DNA of 64,000 bases, from contig NZ_JARXYJ010000001.1 in NCBI RefSeq assembly GCF_029894425.1, positions 4,898,001 through 4,962,000 of the forward strand. The letters are read 5' to 3'. Shown one piece after another: positions 26,076 to 35,033 of this stretch. Positions within the stretch are counted from its first letter, which is position 1; every line of letters starts with the position of its first letter. This DNA is from Streptomyces sp. SAI-127 (lineage in GTDB: Bacteria; Actinomycetota; Actinomycetes; Streptomycetales; Streptomycetaceae). A model generated the notes under the pieces. The model did not search any database. It saw only the letters and a list, made by a program, of their open reading frames with translations, and was not told where the DNA came from. The position numbers and the translations under genes were made by a program.

Positions 26076-26741
26076 TCACCCCGGCGTCACCAGCCGCGCC
26101 TCGTACGCGAACACCGCCGCCTGCGTACGGTCCCTGAGGCCCAGCTTCACCAGGATGCGGCTGACGTGGGTCTTGATCGTCGACTCGGCGACCATCAGCC
26201 GCTCGGCCATCTCCGAGTTCGACAGGCCCTGCGCGATCAGAATCAGGACCTCGGTCTCGCGGTCGGTGAGATCGCCGTAGGCCGAGTGCGCCAAAGTCAT
26301 GAGGCGCGGGGACTCGGAGAGTTTGGAGAACTCCGTGATCAGGCGCCTGGTGATCGAGGGTGCGAGGAGTGCCTCGCCGGAGGCCACCACCCTCACCCCC
26401 TCGGCGAGTTGACCGGCCGAGGCGTCCTTGAGGAGGAAGCCCGAGGCTCCCGCACGCAGGGCCTGGTAGACGTACTCGTCAAGGTCGAAGGTGGTCAGGA
26501 CCAGGACCTTCGCCGTGCCGTCCGCCGCGACGATCTCCCTGGTCGCCTCGATGCCGTTCAGCTCCGGCATCCGGATGTCCATCAGGACCACGTCGGGGGC
26601 GAGTTCACGGACCCGGTCGACCGCCTCGCGGCCGTTGACGGCCTCGCCGACCACCTCGATGCCCGGCATCGCGTTCAGCAGCACCGAGAAGCCCTCGCGG
26701 ACCATCATCTGGTCGTCCGCGACCAGGACCCGGATCGTCAT
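26076..26741 (-). CDS. NarL/LuxR-type response regulator (system 1)
   Basis: Response regulator of 221 residues. The receiver domain has the acidic pair D9/D10, phospho-acceptor D55 in LMDIRMPEL and a conserved Lys in GFLLKDAS. The LuxR-type HTH follows: LTDRETEVLILIAQGLSNSEMAERLMVAESTIKTHV. It overlaps its kinase gene by 4 bp (ATGA), so the pair is co-translated. It is closely similar to the regulator at 28208, showing a tandem duplication of the system. Its target is probably the box at 28174-28194, shared with the unit starting at 32511. Confidence 0.95.
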   Translation of the reverse strand: MTIRVLVADDQMMVREGFSVLLNAMPGIEVVGEAVNGREAVDRVRELAPDVVLMDIRMPELNGIEATREIVAADGTAKVLVLTTFDLDEYVYQALRAGASGFLLKDASAGQLAEGVRVVASGEALLAPSITRRLITEFSKLSESPRLMTLAHSAYGDLTDRETEVLILIAQGLSNSEMAERLMVAESTIKTHVSRILVKLGLRDRTQAAVFAYEARLVTPG

Positions 26742-28108
26742 GCCTCACCCTCGTCCCTGAGCGGCACAGGGAGGAACACCGCCACCTCGTACCCTCCCTC
26801 GTCCGTGACACCCGCCGTCATCTCGCCGTTCAGCATGGAGACCCGCTCCCGCATGCCGGTGATGCCGTGGCCCGCTCCGGGCGAGGGCTTCAGCAGCGAC
26901 AGCTCGGGCCGCGGGCCGTTGACTATGCGCAGGCCCAGACCGCCGAGGACGTATCCGATCTCGACCCGTGCGCTCGCCCCGGGGGCATGGCGCAGGGTGT
27001 TGCTCAGTGCCTCCTGGACGATCCGGTACGCCGACAGCTCGACGCCCTGCGGGAGTTCGCGCACCGCCCCGGTGACCGCCTTGTCGACGCTCAGACCCGC
27101 CTCCCGCACATTGTCGAGCAGTGCGTCCAGGTCGGCGAGGGTGGGCTGCGGGGCGTCCGGTGCTACGTAGTCCTCGGCGCGGACCACTCCGAGGACCCGG
27201 CGCAGCTCGGTCAGGGCCGCCACCGCGTTCTCCCGGATGGTGGCGAACGCCTTCTCCAGCTCCGGGGGCGGGTTCTCCACCCGGTAGGGCGCGGCCTCCG
27301 CCTGGATGGCGACGACCGACATGTGGTGGGCGACCACGTCGTGCAGCTCGCGGGCGATGGTCGTGCGCTCCTCCAGGAGCGTGCGGCGGGAGCGCTCGTG
27401 CGCGGTCACCGTCTGCTGGGCGGTCACCGTCTCCTGGGCGTCACGGCGTATGTGCCAGACGCTGACGGCGAGCAGGGACAGGGCGGAGACGAACAGCAGC
27501 TGCACCGTGTCGGAGCTGTTGTAGTGCCCGCCGCTGAAGGCTCCCTCCCACACCAGGCCGTAGACCCCGGTCAGCAGCCACATCCACGCCGCTGTGCGCG
27601 GCCTGGTGCGTATGGCAACCAGCGTGAGCACCATGAGGTGGCAGGCGAAGCTGCCGTCCAGCCAGGGCCACTCGTCCCAGGCGGTGAAAGCCACCGCGTA
27701 GGTGGCCGCAGTCGCGCCCATCGAGACCCAGAAGGCCAGGACCGGCCGCACCATGGTCAGCAGTACCGGGGCCAGGGCGAGCACGCCGACGAAGAGACTG
27801 GTGACCTCGCCGGTGTCACTGTTGGCCGAGCCGATGAGCATCGCGAGCAGGCCGGCCGCGGTGATCAGCACGTGCGGTGTCCAGGCCACGTACTCCCGCG
27901 CTCGGCCGGGCAACCTGCGGGAGAGCCCCCTGTCGACGCGCATCGGGGGCAGCGGGCGATAGGCGAAGGCATCGCTGATCAAGTCGTGCCGCAGGCCACG
28001 CAGGGCGTCCACGGCGGCCCTGAACTCCGGGCTGCGGGGCTGGTACGCGTCGAACTCGCCGCTGTCGCCGTGCGGGGGTGTCATGTATGTCTCGGTCGTC
28101 TCGGTCAC
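26738..28108 (-). CDS. sensor histidine kinase (system 1)
   Basis: Kinase of 456 residues. The N-terminal half carries several membrane helices (about residues 70-235) with no recognised sensor domain. The HisKA_3 dimerisation region has phospho-accepting His in IARELHDVVAHHMSVVAIQA. The HATPase domain follows (IVQEALSNTLRHAPGASARVEIGY, then GAGHGITGMRERVSML). Partner of the overlapping response regulator. The upstream 100 bp contains the shared CTCAGGTAYTACGGGTAY box, pointing to autoregulation. The signal is unknown, but the membrane-embedded sensor suggests an envelope cue. Confidence 0.93.
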   Translation of the reverse strand: MTETTETYMTPPHGDSGEFDAYQPRSPEFRAAVDALRGLRHDLISDAFAYRPLPPMRVDRGLSRRLPGRAREYVAWTPHVLITAAGLLAMLIGSANSDTGEVTSLFVGVLALAPVLLTMVRPVLAFWVSMGATAATYAVAFTAWDEWPWLDGSFACHLMVLTLVAIRTRPRTAAWMWLLTGVYGLVWEGAFSGGHYNSSDTVQLLFVSALSLLAVSVWHIRRDAQETVTAQQTVTAHERSRRTLLEERTTIARELHDVVAHHMSVVAIQAEAAPYRVENPPPELEKAFATIRENAVAALTELRRVLGVVRAEDYVAPDAPQPTLADLDALLDNVREAGLSVDKAVTGAVRELPQGVELSAYRIVQEALSNTLRHAPGASARVEIGYVLGGLGLRIVNGPRPELSLLKPSPGAGHGITGMRERVSMLNGEMTAGVTDEGGYEVAVFLPVPLRDEGEA

Positions 28109-28173
28109 AGTCAGAAAGGTAGGCGCGGGCGGCGGTCACCGTCGTCACCAACGAGACGGGTCCTTCGGCGTCC

Positions 28174-28194
28174 CTCTCAGGTACTACGGGTACC
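28174..28194. promoter_or_regulatory. shared regulatory box, copy 1
   Basis: The box CTCAGGTACTACGGGTACC, 65 bp upstream of the system-1 kinase, recurs at 32619-32639 with two transitions. Part of the flank also matches (CTTCGG-GTC on the left). On the minus strand it reads as TACCCGTAGTACCTGAG, with repeated TACC half-sites. A binding site for one or both NarL-type regulators is inferred. Confidence 0.55.
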
Positions 28195-28207
28195 GGAGGG
28201 CGGCCGA

Positions 28208-28891
28208 TCAGTAGCCCGACGGCCGCACCAGCCCCGACTCGTACGCGAACACCGCCGCCTGCGTACGGTCCCTGAGGCCCAGTTTCACCAGGATGCGGCC
28301 CACGTGGGTCTTCACCGTCTGCTCGGCCACCACGAGCCGGCCGGCGATCTCCGCGTTCGACAGGCCCTGCGCGATCAGGGCGAGGACCTCCGTCTCCCGC
28401 TCGGTCAGCTCGCCGACCCGGCTCTTGAGCGGGGAGCGGGGCCGGTTGTCCAGGCGGGAGAACTCGGCGAGCAGCCGCCGGGTGATGCCGGGCGCGAGCA
28501 GGGCGTCCCCGGCCGCCACCACCCGCACGGCCTCGGCGAGCTGCTCCGCGGAGGCGTCCTTCAGCAGGAACCCGGACGCGCCGGCCCGCAGCGCCTCGTA
28601 GACGTACTCGTCGAGGTCGAAGGTGGTCAGCACCAGGACCCTGATCTCCGGGCGCTCACCCGTGATGCGGCGGGTGGCCTCGATGCCGCCCAGCTCAGGC
28701 ATCCGGATGTCCATCAGGACCACGTCCGGGACGAGTTCGGTGACCTTGGCGATCGCGTCGAGCCCGTCGACCGCCTGCCCGATCACCTCGATGCCGGGCT
28801 GCGCGCCCAGCAGCACGCTGAAGCCCTGCCGGACCATCTGCTGGTCGTCGGCGATCAGTACGCGGATGCTGTCGCTCGTGCCACTCGTCAT
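28208..28891 (-). CDS. NarL/LuxR-type response regulator (system 2)
   Basis: Response regulator of 227 residues, paralogous to that at 26076. Receiver with D15/D16, phospho-acceptor D61 in LMDIRMPEL, then GFLLKDASAEQ, and a LuxR HTH LTERETEVLALIAQGLSNAEIAGRLVVAEQTVKTHV. ATG at 28891 overlaps the kinase stop by 4 bp. The HTH recognition segments of the two paralogs are nearly alike, which agrees with a common target box. It is last in a run DUF1023 hydrolase, acyltransferase, kinase, regulator. Confidence 0.95.
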   Translation of the reverse strand: MTSGTSDSIRVLIADDQQMVRQGFSVLLGAQPGIEVIGQAVDGLDAIAKVTELVPDVVLMDIRMPELGGIEATRRITGERPEIRVLVLTTFDLDEYVYEALRAGASGFLLKDASAEQLAEAVRVVAAGDALLAPGITRRLLAEFSRLDNRPRSPLKSRVGELTERETEVLALIAQGLSNAEIAGRLVVAEQTVKTHVGRILVKLGLRDRTQAAVFAYESGLVRPSGY

Positions 28892-30216
28892 GCGGTGTCG
28901 TCCTTCGGGTCGGTGAGCTGGGCGGGCACGCCCGGGGGTGCCGTCGGAAGATACGCGGCCACCTCGTAGCCGCCGTCGGGCCGGGGGCCGGCGCGCAGGG
29001 TGCCGCCGAGCATCGCGGCCCGCTCCCGCATGCCGAGCAGGCCGTGCCCCGCGCCCGGGGAGGACGGCACGCTGCGGGTGGGCCGTGAGTTGACGACCCG
29101 CACGTCCACCCCGTGCACGTAGTGGACGAGCGCTACGGAGGCGGTCGCGCCGGGCGCGTGGCGCAGGACGTTGCTCAGCGCCTCCTGCACGATCCGGTAC
29201 GCCGACAGGTCCACGCCGGGCGGCAGCGGCCGCCGGGCACCTCGCACGTCGACCTCGACGGCCGTTCCGGCCGCCCGGGTGTTCTCCACCAGCGCGTCGA
29301 GCCGGTCGAGGGTGGGCTGCGGGGCGTGCGGCGCGGTGCCGGTGGCGGGGTCGGCTGACTGCTCCGGCGTCTCGGGGTGCTCGGCCCGCAGCACGCCCAG
29401 GACCCGGCGCAGTTCGGTCAGCGCCTCCAGCGCGTTCTGCCGGATGCCGTCGAGGTTCTCCTGGAGTTCCGCGGACGGGTTCTCGACGAGGTGCGGGGCG
29501 ACCTGGGCCTGGATCGAGATGACGGACATGTGGTGGGCGACGACGTCGTGCAGTTCGCGCGCGATACGGCTGCGCTCCTCCAGCAGGGTGCGGCGGGCCC
29601 GCTCCTCGGCGGTGAGGGTGGTCTGCTCGACGAGCGCCGTGCTGGCCTCCCGTCGGCCGCGCAGGGCGGTGCCGAGCACCACCACCACGGTGAACAGGAT
29701 GACTGCGAGCACCCCGGTGGGCTGGAAGTCGGCCGCGCCCAGCACGCCCTCGATGAGGTACGTGAGAAGCAGGGTCACCGCCAGCGCCTCGACGGCCACG
29801 CGCGTGGGCACCCGCAGGGCGAGCAGCAGCAGCACGGCCATGTGCCCGATGAGTCCGGCGGAACTCCAGGGCCAGGTGAAGTCGTGCGCGCCGCCGGCCA
29901 GCAGCTGGCGGCGCACCTCGATGGCGCCGACCACCATGGCGATGGTCGAGAACCACCACGCCGGGACGGGCCGCCACAGTGCGAACACGACGGCGAAGCC
30001 CTGTGCGAGACCGATCGCGAAGGCGAGCGTGAGCCCCACCCCGCCGTTGTCCGAGAGTTCCCCCACGGCGCCGACCGTGACCCCGAAGGCCACCATGCAC
30101 ACCACACCGTGCGGCAACCACCGCAGCCACACCGACGGAGGCAGCGGATCGACCCGCAGCGTGCACAGGTCGGTGCGCAGCACCCGCAGCCAGCGCAGAA
30201 GACGCCCCACGACCAT
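28888..30216 (-). CDS. sensor histidine kinase (system 2)
   Basis: Kinase of 442 residues using the ATG at 30216 (GGGGG upstream). The longer frame to 30303 would overlap the end of the acyltransferase gene. Membrane helices fill about residues 30-190 without a known sensor domain. The HisKA_3 His lies in IARELHDVVAHHMSVISIQA, and the HATPase in IVQEALSNVLRHAPGATASVAL and GAGHGLLGMRERAAML. Paralog of the kinase at 26738. Co-directional with the acyltransferase and DUF1023 genes, suggesting that membrane or cell-surface modification and this sensor belong together. Confidence 0.93.
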   Translation of the reverse strand: MVVGRLLRWLRVLRTDLCTLRVDPLPPSVWLRWLPHGVVCMVAFGVTVGAVGELSDNGGVGLTLAFAIGLAQGFAVVFALWRPVPAWWFSTIAMVVGAIEVRRQLLAGGAHDFTWPWSSAGLIGHMAVLLLLALRVPTRVAVEALAVTLLLTYLIEGVLGAADFQPTGVLAVILFTVVVVLGTALRGRREASTALVEQTTLTAEERARRTLLEERSRIARELHDVVAHHMSVISIQAQVAPHLVENPSAELQENLDGIRQNALEALTELRRVLGVLRAEHPETPEQSADPATGTAPHAPQPTLDRLDALVENTRAAGTAVEVDVRGARRPLPPGVDLSAYRIVQEALSNVLRHAPGATASVALVHYVHGVDVRVVNSRPTRSVPSSPGAGHGLLGMRERAAMLGGTLRAGPRPDGGYEVAAYLPTAPPGVPAQLTDPKDDTA

Positions 30217-30236
30217 CTGTTGAACCCCCGTACCCC

Positions 30237-31493
30237 TCACGCCGACCACCCTAGGCACGACGCGCCTCCTTCGCTGCGGCCGCCTCCGTACGGCGGTGGA
30301 CACGGATCACTCGTGACGGACGGCCGCCGACCCTGCGCGGCCCCTGCTCGAAGGACCGGAAGGCCGACCAACACACCGCCAGGGCGAGGACGAACACCGG
30401 GAGCCAGGCCAACCGGGCCGCCACCCAGCCCAGTCCGTCGGGGACGGTGTGCAGGCCGGGCAGCCGGGCCCGCGGCGAGGCCGGTGGCCGTGGTGGCCAT
30501 CAGCGCCGTCTGATGCCAGAGGAAGATCGTCATCGCGGAGAGGTTGACGAACGCCACCGCCGCCCAGACCGGAGGACGTCGCATACCCCGGCGCAACCGG
30601 TCGCGCAGCAGCAGAGCGAGGCCGCACTGGGCCAGCCCGAAGGTGACGGCGGCCAGCGTCGGCGGGTTCAGGTTGGAGACGGAGGCGCCCGGCACCCCGA
30701 CCATCGACGCCGGATATCCCGCCCACCCGACGAGCACCGCGGTCACCACCGCACCGCCCCCGAACAGCAGCCATCCGACGCGCCGCCCCTCCAGCTCGCC
30801 CCGCGTCCACGCGGCTCCCAGGGTGTACGGCACCAGCCAGCCGGCCGCCAGGTTCACCCAGCCGAGCCAGTCCGGGCCGCCGAGCCCGAAGCGCACGATG
30901 TCCACGTGCAGGACGACGGCCAGCGGCCACAGCGGGTGGAGCCGCAGCAGCAGCGGGGTCGCCGCCGTCAGAGCGCTGAAGACCAGGAGGAACCACATCG
31001 GGGACAGGGCGAGTTTGACCAGCGTGCGGACCGTCTCGAACTGAGCTCCCGTCAGCAGCAGGGCCGTCGCCGCCACCGTCCACAGGGCGAGAAGGACGGC
31101 CACCGGCTTGAAGAGCCGCGAAAGACGGCTCGTCAGCCACTGTCCGTACGTCGTCCCGCGGGCCCGTGCCGAGGTGTAGCCGCGTGTCGCCACATGGCCG
31201 CCCACCAGGAAGAACACGGCCAGGGTCTGGAAGGCCCAGGAGATCGGGGCCAGCCAGGGCATCTGCTGCAGCGGGCTCGCGGTGTGCAGGGCGCCACCGT
31301 CGGCGACGAGGGCCGTCACCAGCCAGTGGCCGAGGACGACGCCGAGGATCGCGAAGGCGCGCAGGGCGTCGACGGCACGGTCCCGCTCGGGGGGTGTCGC
31401 CGCGTCGATCCGGTCGGCGGCCCTGCGTATGCCGTCCGCGCCGTGGCTTATGCCGTCGCGTACGCCGCCCCGGGTGCGGTGGGTCTCAGGCAC
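30237..31493 (-). CDS. acyltransferase family (type 3) membrane protein, 3' end apparently frameshifted
   Basis: The frame encodes a multi-pass O-acyltransferase-3 family protein. N-terminal VDALRAFAILGVVLGHWLV contains the family His, and FFLVGGHVATRGY and later MTIFLWHQTALMATTATG are typical helices. After this point (about 30466-30471, run GGGCCC) the frame turns Pro/Arg-rich. Shifting by one base restores a hydrophobic helix (WVAARLAWLPVFVLALAVCW) and a basic tail ending at 30251. One extra base relative to a normal gene explains both. This is either a real mutation or a sequencing error. Its start overlaps the DUF1023 gene by 8 bp. Confidence 0.8.
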   Translation of the reverse strand: MPETHRTRGGVRDGISHGADGIRRAADRIDAATPPERDRAVDALRAFAILGVVLGHWLVTALVADGGALHTASPLQQMPWLAPISWAFQTLAVFFLVGGHVATRGYTSARARGTTYGQWLTSRLSRLFKPVAVLLALWTVAATALLLTGAQFETVRTLVKLALSPMWFLLVFSALTAATPLLLRLHPLWPLAVVLHVDIVRFGLGGPDWLGWVNLAAGWLVPYTLGAAWTRGELEGRRVGWLLFGGGAVVTAVLVGWAGYPASMVGVPGASVSNLNPPTLAAVTFGLAQCGLALLLRDRLRRGMRRPPVWAAVAFVNLSAMTIFLWHQTALMATTATGLAAGPAARPAHRPRRTGLGGGPVGLAPGVRPRPGGVLVGLPVLRAGAAQGRRPSVTSDPCPPPYGGGRSEGGASCLGWSA

Positions 31494-32511
31494 GGGTCAC
31501 CTCCACGGTGTCTCCGAGGACGATCCGGGCGAGGTTGGTCAGGGAGACCGAGCCCGGTCTGAAGTAGTCGCTGTGGCCGCCCTCGCCGGCGGCGAAGACG
31601 TGGGCGCCGAAGGCCGGGGAGACCGGGTCGGTGCCGAAGCCGACGGTGACGCCGAAGAGATCGGTCCTCACATGGGGGACCTCGCCGACCCAGTCGTCCA
31701 CGCCCCTGGCCGCCCAGATCCGGGCGGGGGTGTGCAGGGCAGCGGCGGTGTCCGCGCCGGTGCCGGGGCTGCCGACGAGGGCCAGGTCGTCGATGTCCAG
31801 GTGGCTCGCGGCCCTGGCGCACACGACCGTGCCGTAGGAGTGGCAGACGAGGGAGACGGTGGTGGGGCGGCCTACGACGCCCTGGAGCCGGCGTATGAAC
31901 GCCCGCAGGTGGGGGGCCGCTTCGTCCGCCCTGTCCGTGGTCAGGACCGTGGTGCTGACCGTGTCCGGGGTGCGGTAGCCGAGCCAGGCGACCACCGCGG
32001 TCCGGGTGCCGTGGGGGGCGGTGCGGGTGAGTTGCCGCTGCAGGGCAGCCGCCGTCGCCCGGAAGCGGTCGTAGGTGTCCAGGGAGGTGTCGGAGCCGGG
32101 CACCAGGACGGCCACGTGGTCGGCGCGGGCGAGGTCACCGAAGACCTCTGTCGCCCTTCCCGGGCCCCGGCCGTCGAAGGTGAGCAGGTGGCGGGTGGGG
32201 GCGGCCAACTTCTTGTCCATCGCGGCGCGGTGGTTGTCGCCGTGGGCCGCGGCCATGCGGGCGGCCTCGGTGGCGTTGGCGCTGTTGGCGGCGTAGATCT
32301 CGTCGAGGTTGGTGGCGGTGGGCTTCGGGAGGGCGGCAGGGGGCGGGGCCGGGATCTCGGGGCGGGCCGCTGCGGAGAGAGGGGCCACCACCGCCACGGT
32401 GATGAGGGTGGCGAGGAGGGCCCGGCGCCATCTGTGGGAGCGCCGGCCGTCCCCCCTGTGCCGCCGCGCGTCACCGCGGCCCTCGCGCCAACCCCTCCAG
32501 CTGCTCCCCAC
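31486..32511 (-). CDS. DUF1023 alpha/beta hydrolase, secreted or anchored
   Basis: Protein of 341 residues. The Arg-rich N-terminus and a hydrophobic stretch (LLATLITVAVVAPLSAAA, residues 32-49) look like a signal peptide or anchor. The DUF1023 hydrolase domain shows HVAVLVPGSDTSLDTYDRF, TAVVAWLGYRTPD, the nucleophile elbow VCHSYGTVV (Ser) and a late EGGHSDYF His. It is the first gene of a compact minus-strand run with acyltransferase, kinase and regulator. A copy of the shared box lies 107 bp upstream. Substrate unknown; an ester in the envelope is plausible. Confidence 0.87.
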   Translation of the reverse strand: MGSSWRGWREGRGDARRHRGDGRRSHRWRRALLATLITVAVVAPLSAAARPEIPAPPPAALPKPTATNLDEIYAANSANATEAARMAAAHGDNHRAAMDKKLAAPTRHLLTFDGRGPGRATEVFGDLARADHVAVLVPGSDTSLDTYDRFRATAAALQRQLTRTAPHGTRTAVVAWLGYRTPDTVSTTVLTTDRADEAAPHLRAFIRRLQGVVGRPTTVSLVCHSYGTVVCARAASHLDIDDLALVGSPGTGADTAAALHTPARIWAARGVDDWVGEVPHVRTDLFGVTVGFGTDPVSPAFGAHVFAAGEGGHSDYFRPGSVSLTNLARIVLGDTVEVTRA

Positions 32512-32618
32512 AGTCCCCGTCCCTCCCCGTCCGCCCGGCCATCGGGCGTGTCTGGAAGGGAAGTTACGGAGCGGAGGCTGTCGTCCGCGTCACGCCAGGG
32601 AGCTCTTCGGAGTCGTAG

Positions 32619-32639
32619 CTCTCAGGTATTACGGGTATC
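32619..32639. promoter_or_regulatory. shared regulatory box, copy 2
   Basis: CTCAGGTATTACGGGTATC, upstream of the DUF1023-acyltransferase-kinase-regulator run, matches the box at 28174 at 19 of 21 positions. The two differences are C-to-T transitions placed symmetrically in the repeated GTAY units, which supports a protein binding site over chance. Confidence 0.55.
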
Positions 32640-32717
32640 ACCGGGAGGGGACAGACAGGCGCCGTTGAGGGGGCGGACAAGCGCCCGGAGGGGGCGGCCA
32701 GGCCCCGGAATCCGACG

Positions 32718-33641
32718 TCACCACGCCAACTGAGCGATCTCCTCCGCCACCACCGCGCACGCGTCCGCCGCCGGGTCGATCAGGGGGAAGTGGCCGACGT
32801 CCTCCAGCAGCGTCAGGCCCACCACCTCGCCCGCCTTGGCCGCCGCGTCCGCGTACGCCTCGGCGACCGCCTGCGGGACGACCGTGTCGGCACGGCCCTG
32901 GACGAGCGTGGTCGCGATGCCCGTGGGGAGCAGCAGGGCGGGGTCGGCGTACGGCAAGCGGGCGGTGAACACCTCTTCCCCGCCGAGGAGTTGACGGCAC
33001 GCCCCGCCGCACACGTCCAGCTTCTCGGCGACCGTGAAGTCGGCGATCGGGGCCAGGGCGACGACCCCGCGCAGGGGAGCGGGGCGGTCGGTGCGCCAGG
33101 CGGCGTCCTCCGGCAGGAGATGCCGGGCCGCGGCCCACAGCGCGAGGTGACCGCCCGCGGAGTGACCGGTGACCACCATGCGGCGCGGGTCGGCCTGCGG
33201 CAGGAACTCCCGTACGAGCGCCGGAAGCGCGTCCATCGCGGCGGCCACGTCGTCGAAGGTCTCCGGCCAGCGCCCGGCGACGGGGCCGACGTCACCGGTC
33301 CCGGCGGCAGCGCCCTGTCCCGGAATGGACACCCCGCCCCGCCGGTACTCCACATTGGCCACCGCGAACCCACGCCGCGCCAGGAAGTCCGCGAACGGAG
33401 TCACATGGCGCCGGTCGTACGGCGCCCGCCACGCCCCGCCGTGCAGGACGACGACCAGCGGCGCGAGGCCGCCCCCGGGAGACAGCGCCTCGCGCGGGGC
33501 GTAGAAGTCGATCACCTGGTCGGGGTCGGCGCCGTACGCCGCGGTGGCGTCGGGAGCGACCGCCGCGTGCGAGAAGGCCGACTCCTCCTCGGCCGCGGCA
33601 CGGGCTTCTGCGGCGGCACGGGCTGCGGCGTCGTCCGGCAT
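32718..33641 (-). CDS. alpha/beta hydrolase, probable arylformamidase
   Basis: Hydrolase of 307 residues. Features: oxyanion-type VVLHGGAWRAPYDRRHV (HGGxW, typical of kynurenine formamidases), the Gly-x-Ser-x-Gly elbow VTGHSAGGHLALWA, a late Asp in LVQGRADTVVP and the His in LLEDVGHFPLID. ATG at 33641, with GGAG just upstream; the longer frame to 33827 lacks similarity. It follows TDO and kynureninase on the same strand, so hydrolysis of N-formylkynurenine to kynurenine is the most economical role. The 195-bp gap to kynureninase leaves room for its own promoter. Confidence 0.8.
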   Translation of the reverse strand: MPDDAAARAAAEARAAAEEESAFSHAAVAPDATAAYGADPDQVIDFYAPREALSPGGGLAPLVVVLHGGAWRAPYDRRHVTPFADFLARRGFAVANVEYRRGGVSIPGQGAAAGTGDVGPVAGRWPETFDDVAAAMDALPALVREFLPQADPRRMVVTGHSAGGHLALWAAARHLLPEDAAWRTDRPAPLRGVVALAPIADFTVAEKLDVCGGACRQLLGGEEVFTARLPYADPALLLPTGIATTLVQGRADTVVPQAVAEAYADAAAKAGEVVGLTLLEDVGHFPLIDPAADACAVVAEEIAQLAW

Positions 33642-33836
33642 GCTCCAACCTCTCAGCGGTGAAACGGATCTGACGGACCGTGAAAGCATCCTGGAAGGGA
33701 ATCCGGCCGTTGGCCGGGACGCTATCAGGCCGATGACGTGCGCGGACACGGGGATGTCACGCTCGGTGAGGGTCAAACGGTTCCACGCCCTCCTCACCAC
33801 CGGAACGGCCCCCCCGGCCCGCGCCACGCCGAGCGA

Positions 33837-35033
33837 TCAGCGGACGAGCGTCTCCCCCAGCACCCGCGCCGCCCGCTCCACGTCCGCGAACCCGACGTAC
33901 AACGGCGTGAACCCGAACCGCAGCACGTCCGGGTGCCGGAAGTCGCCCACCACGCCCCGCTCGATGAGCCGCTTCATCACCTCGCCCGCGTCCTCGCAGC
34001 GCAGCGCGACCTGGCTGCCCCGCTCCCCGTGGGCCAGGGGCGTCACACACTCGACGCGGCCCTCACCGACGTACGACGAGACGCACTCCAGGAAGAAGTC
34101 CGTCAGGGCGAGGGACTTGGCGCGCACCGCCTCGACCGAGACCCCGTCCCAGACCTCGAGGGCGGCCTCCAGGGCGAGCATGGAGAGGATGTCGGGTGTG
34201 CCCACGCGGCCCCGCAGCGCGCCCTCGGCAGGTGCGTAGGACGGACTCATGCCGAAGGGGTCGGCGTGCGAGGTCCAGCCCGGCAGCGGGGAGTCGAAGC
34301 GGTCCTGGAGCTCGCGGCGCACATAGAGGTACGCCGGTGACCCCGGGCCTCCGTTCAGGTACTTGTAGGTGCAGCCGACCGCGAGGTCGACGCCGTGCGC
34401 GTCGAGACCGACCGGCAGGGCGCCCGCGCTGTGGCACAGGTCCCAGACGGCGACCGCGCCCGCCGCGTGCACGGCGGCCGTGAGACCGGGCAGGTCGTGC
34501 AGGCGCCCGGTGCGGTAGTCGACGTGGTTGAGCAGAACGGCCGCCGTACGGCCGCTCAGCACGCCCGGCACCCCCGCCGGGGTCACCGCCCGCAGGGTGC
34601 AGCCCGTCATCCGGGCCGCGGACTCGGCGATGTACCCGTCCGTGGGGAAGGTGGTCGCGTCCACGATCACCTCGTCGCGACCGGAGTCCGGGCCGCCCGC
34701 GAGCCGCACGGCACCCACAAGTGCCTTGAACACGTTGACACTTGTCGAGTCGCCGACCACGATCTGCCCGGCCGCCGCCCCGACCAGCGGGGCGACGAGG
34801 TCACCGATCCGCTCGGGCGCGGTCCACCAGCCGCTCTCGTCCCAGGACCGGATCCTGAGTGAGCCCCACTGACGGCGTACGACGTCCTCGACCCGCCCCG
34901 GGACGGCGGCAGGGAGCGCGCCCAGTGAGTTCCCGTCGAGATACACCACGTCGTCGAGCACGAACCGGGAGCGCACGCCCGCCAGCTCATCACCCGCGTC
35001 CAACTCCTGGGCCTTGAAAGTGAGGTCAGACAT
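33837..35033 (-). CDS. kynU: kynureninase
   Basis: PLP enzyme of 398 residues that cleaves kynurenine to anthranilate and alanine. Recognised: VVYLDGNSLGALP, SWDESGWWTAPERIGD, VGDSTSVNVFKAL (phosphate binding), VIVDATTFPTDGYI, VWDLCHSAGALPV (PLP Asp), VGCTYKYLNGGPGSPAYLYV with the Schiff-base Lys, and PDVLRFGFTPLYVGF. Its ATG overlaps the TDO stop by 8 bp, so TDO and kynureninase are coupled. Together with the hydrolase downstream they make a tryptophan-to-anthranilate route. Confidence 0.96.
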   Translation of the reverse strand: MSDLTFKAQELDAGDELAGVRSRFVLDDVVYLDGNSLGALPAAVPGRVEDVVRRQWGSLRIRSWDESGWWTAPERIGDLVAPLVGAAAGQIVVGDSTSVNVFKALVGAVRLAGGPDSGRDEVIVDATTFPTDGYIAESAARMTGCTLRAVTPAGVPGVLSGRTAAVLLNHVDYRTGRLHDLPGLTAAVHAAGAVAVWDLCHSAGALPVGLDAHGVDLAVGCTYKYLNGGPGSPAYLYVRRELQDRFDSPLPGWTSHADPFGMSPSYAPAEGALRGRVGTPDILSMLALEAALEVWDGVSVEAVRAKSLALTDFFLECVSSYVGEGRVECVTPLAHGERGSQVALRCEDAGEVMKRLIERGVVGDFRHPDVLRFGFTPLYVGFADVERAARVLGETLVR

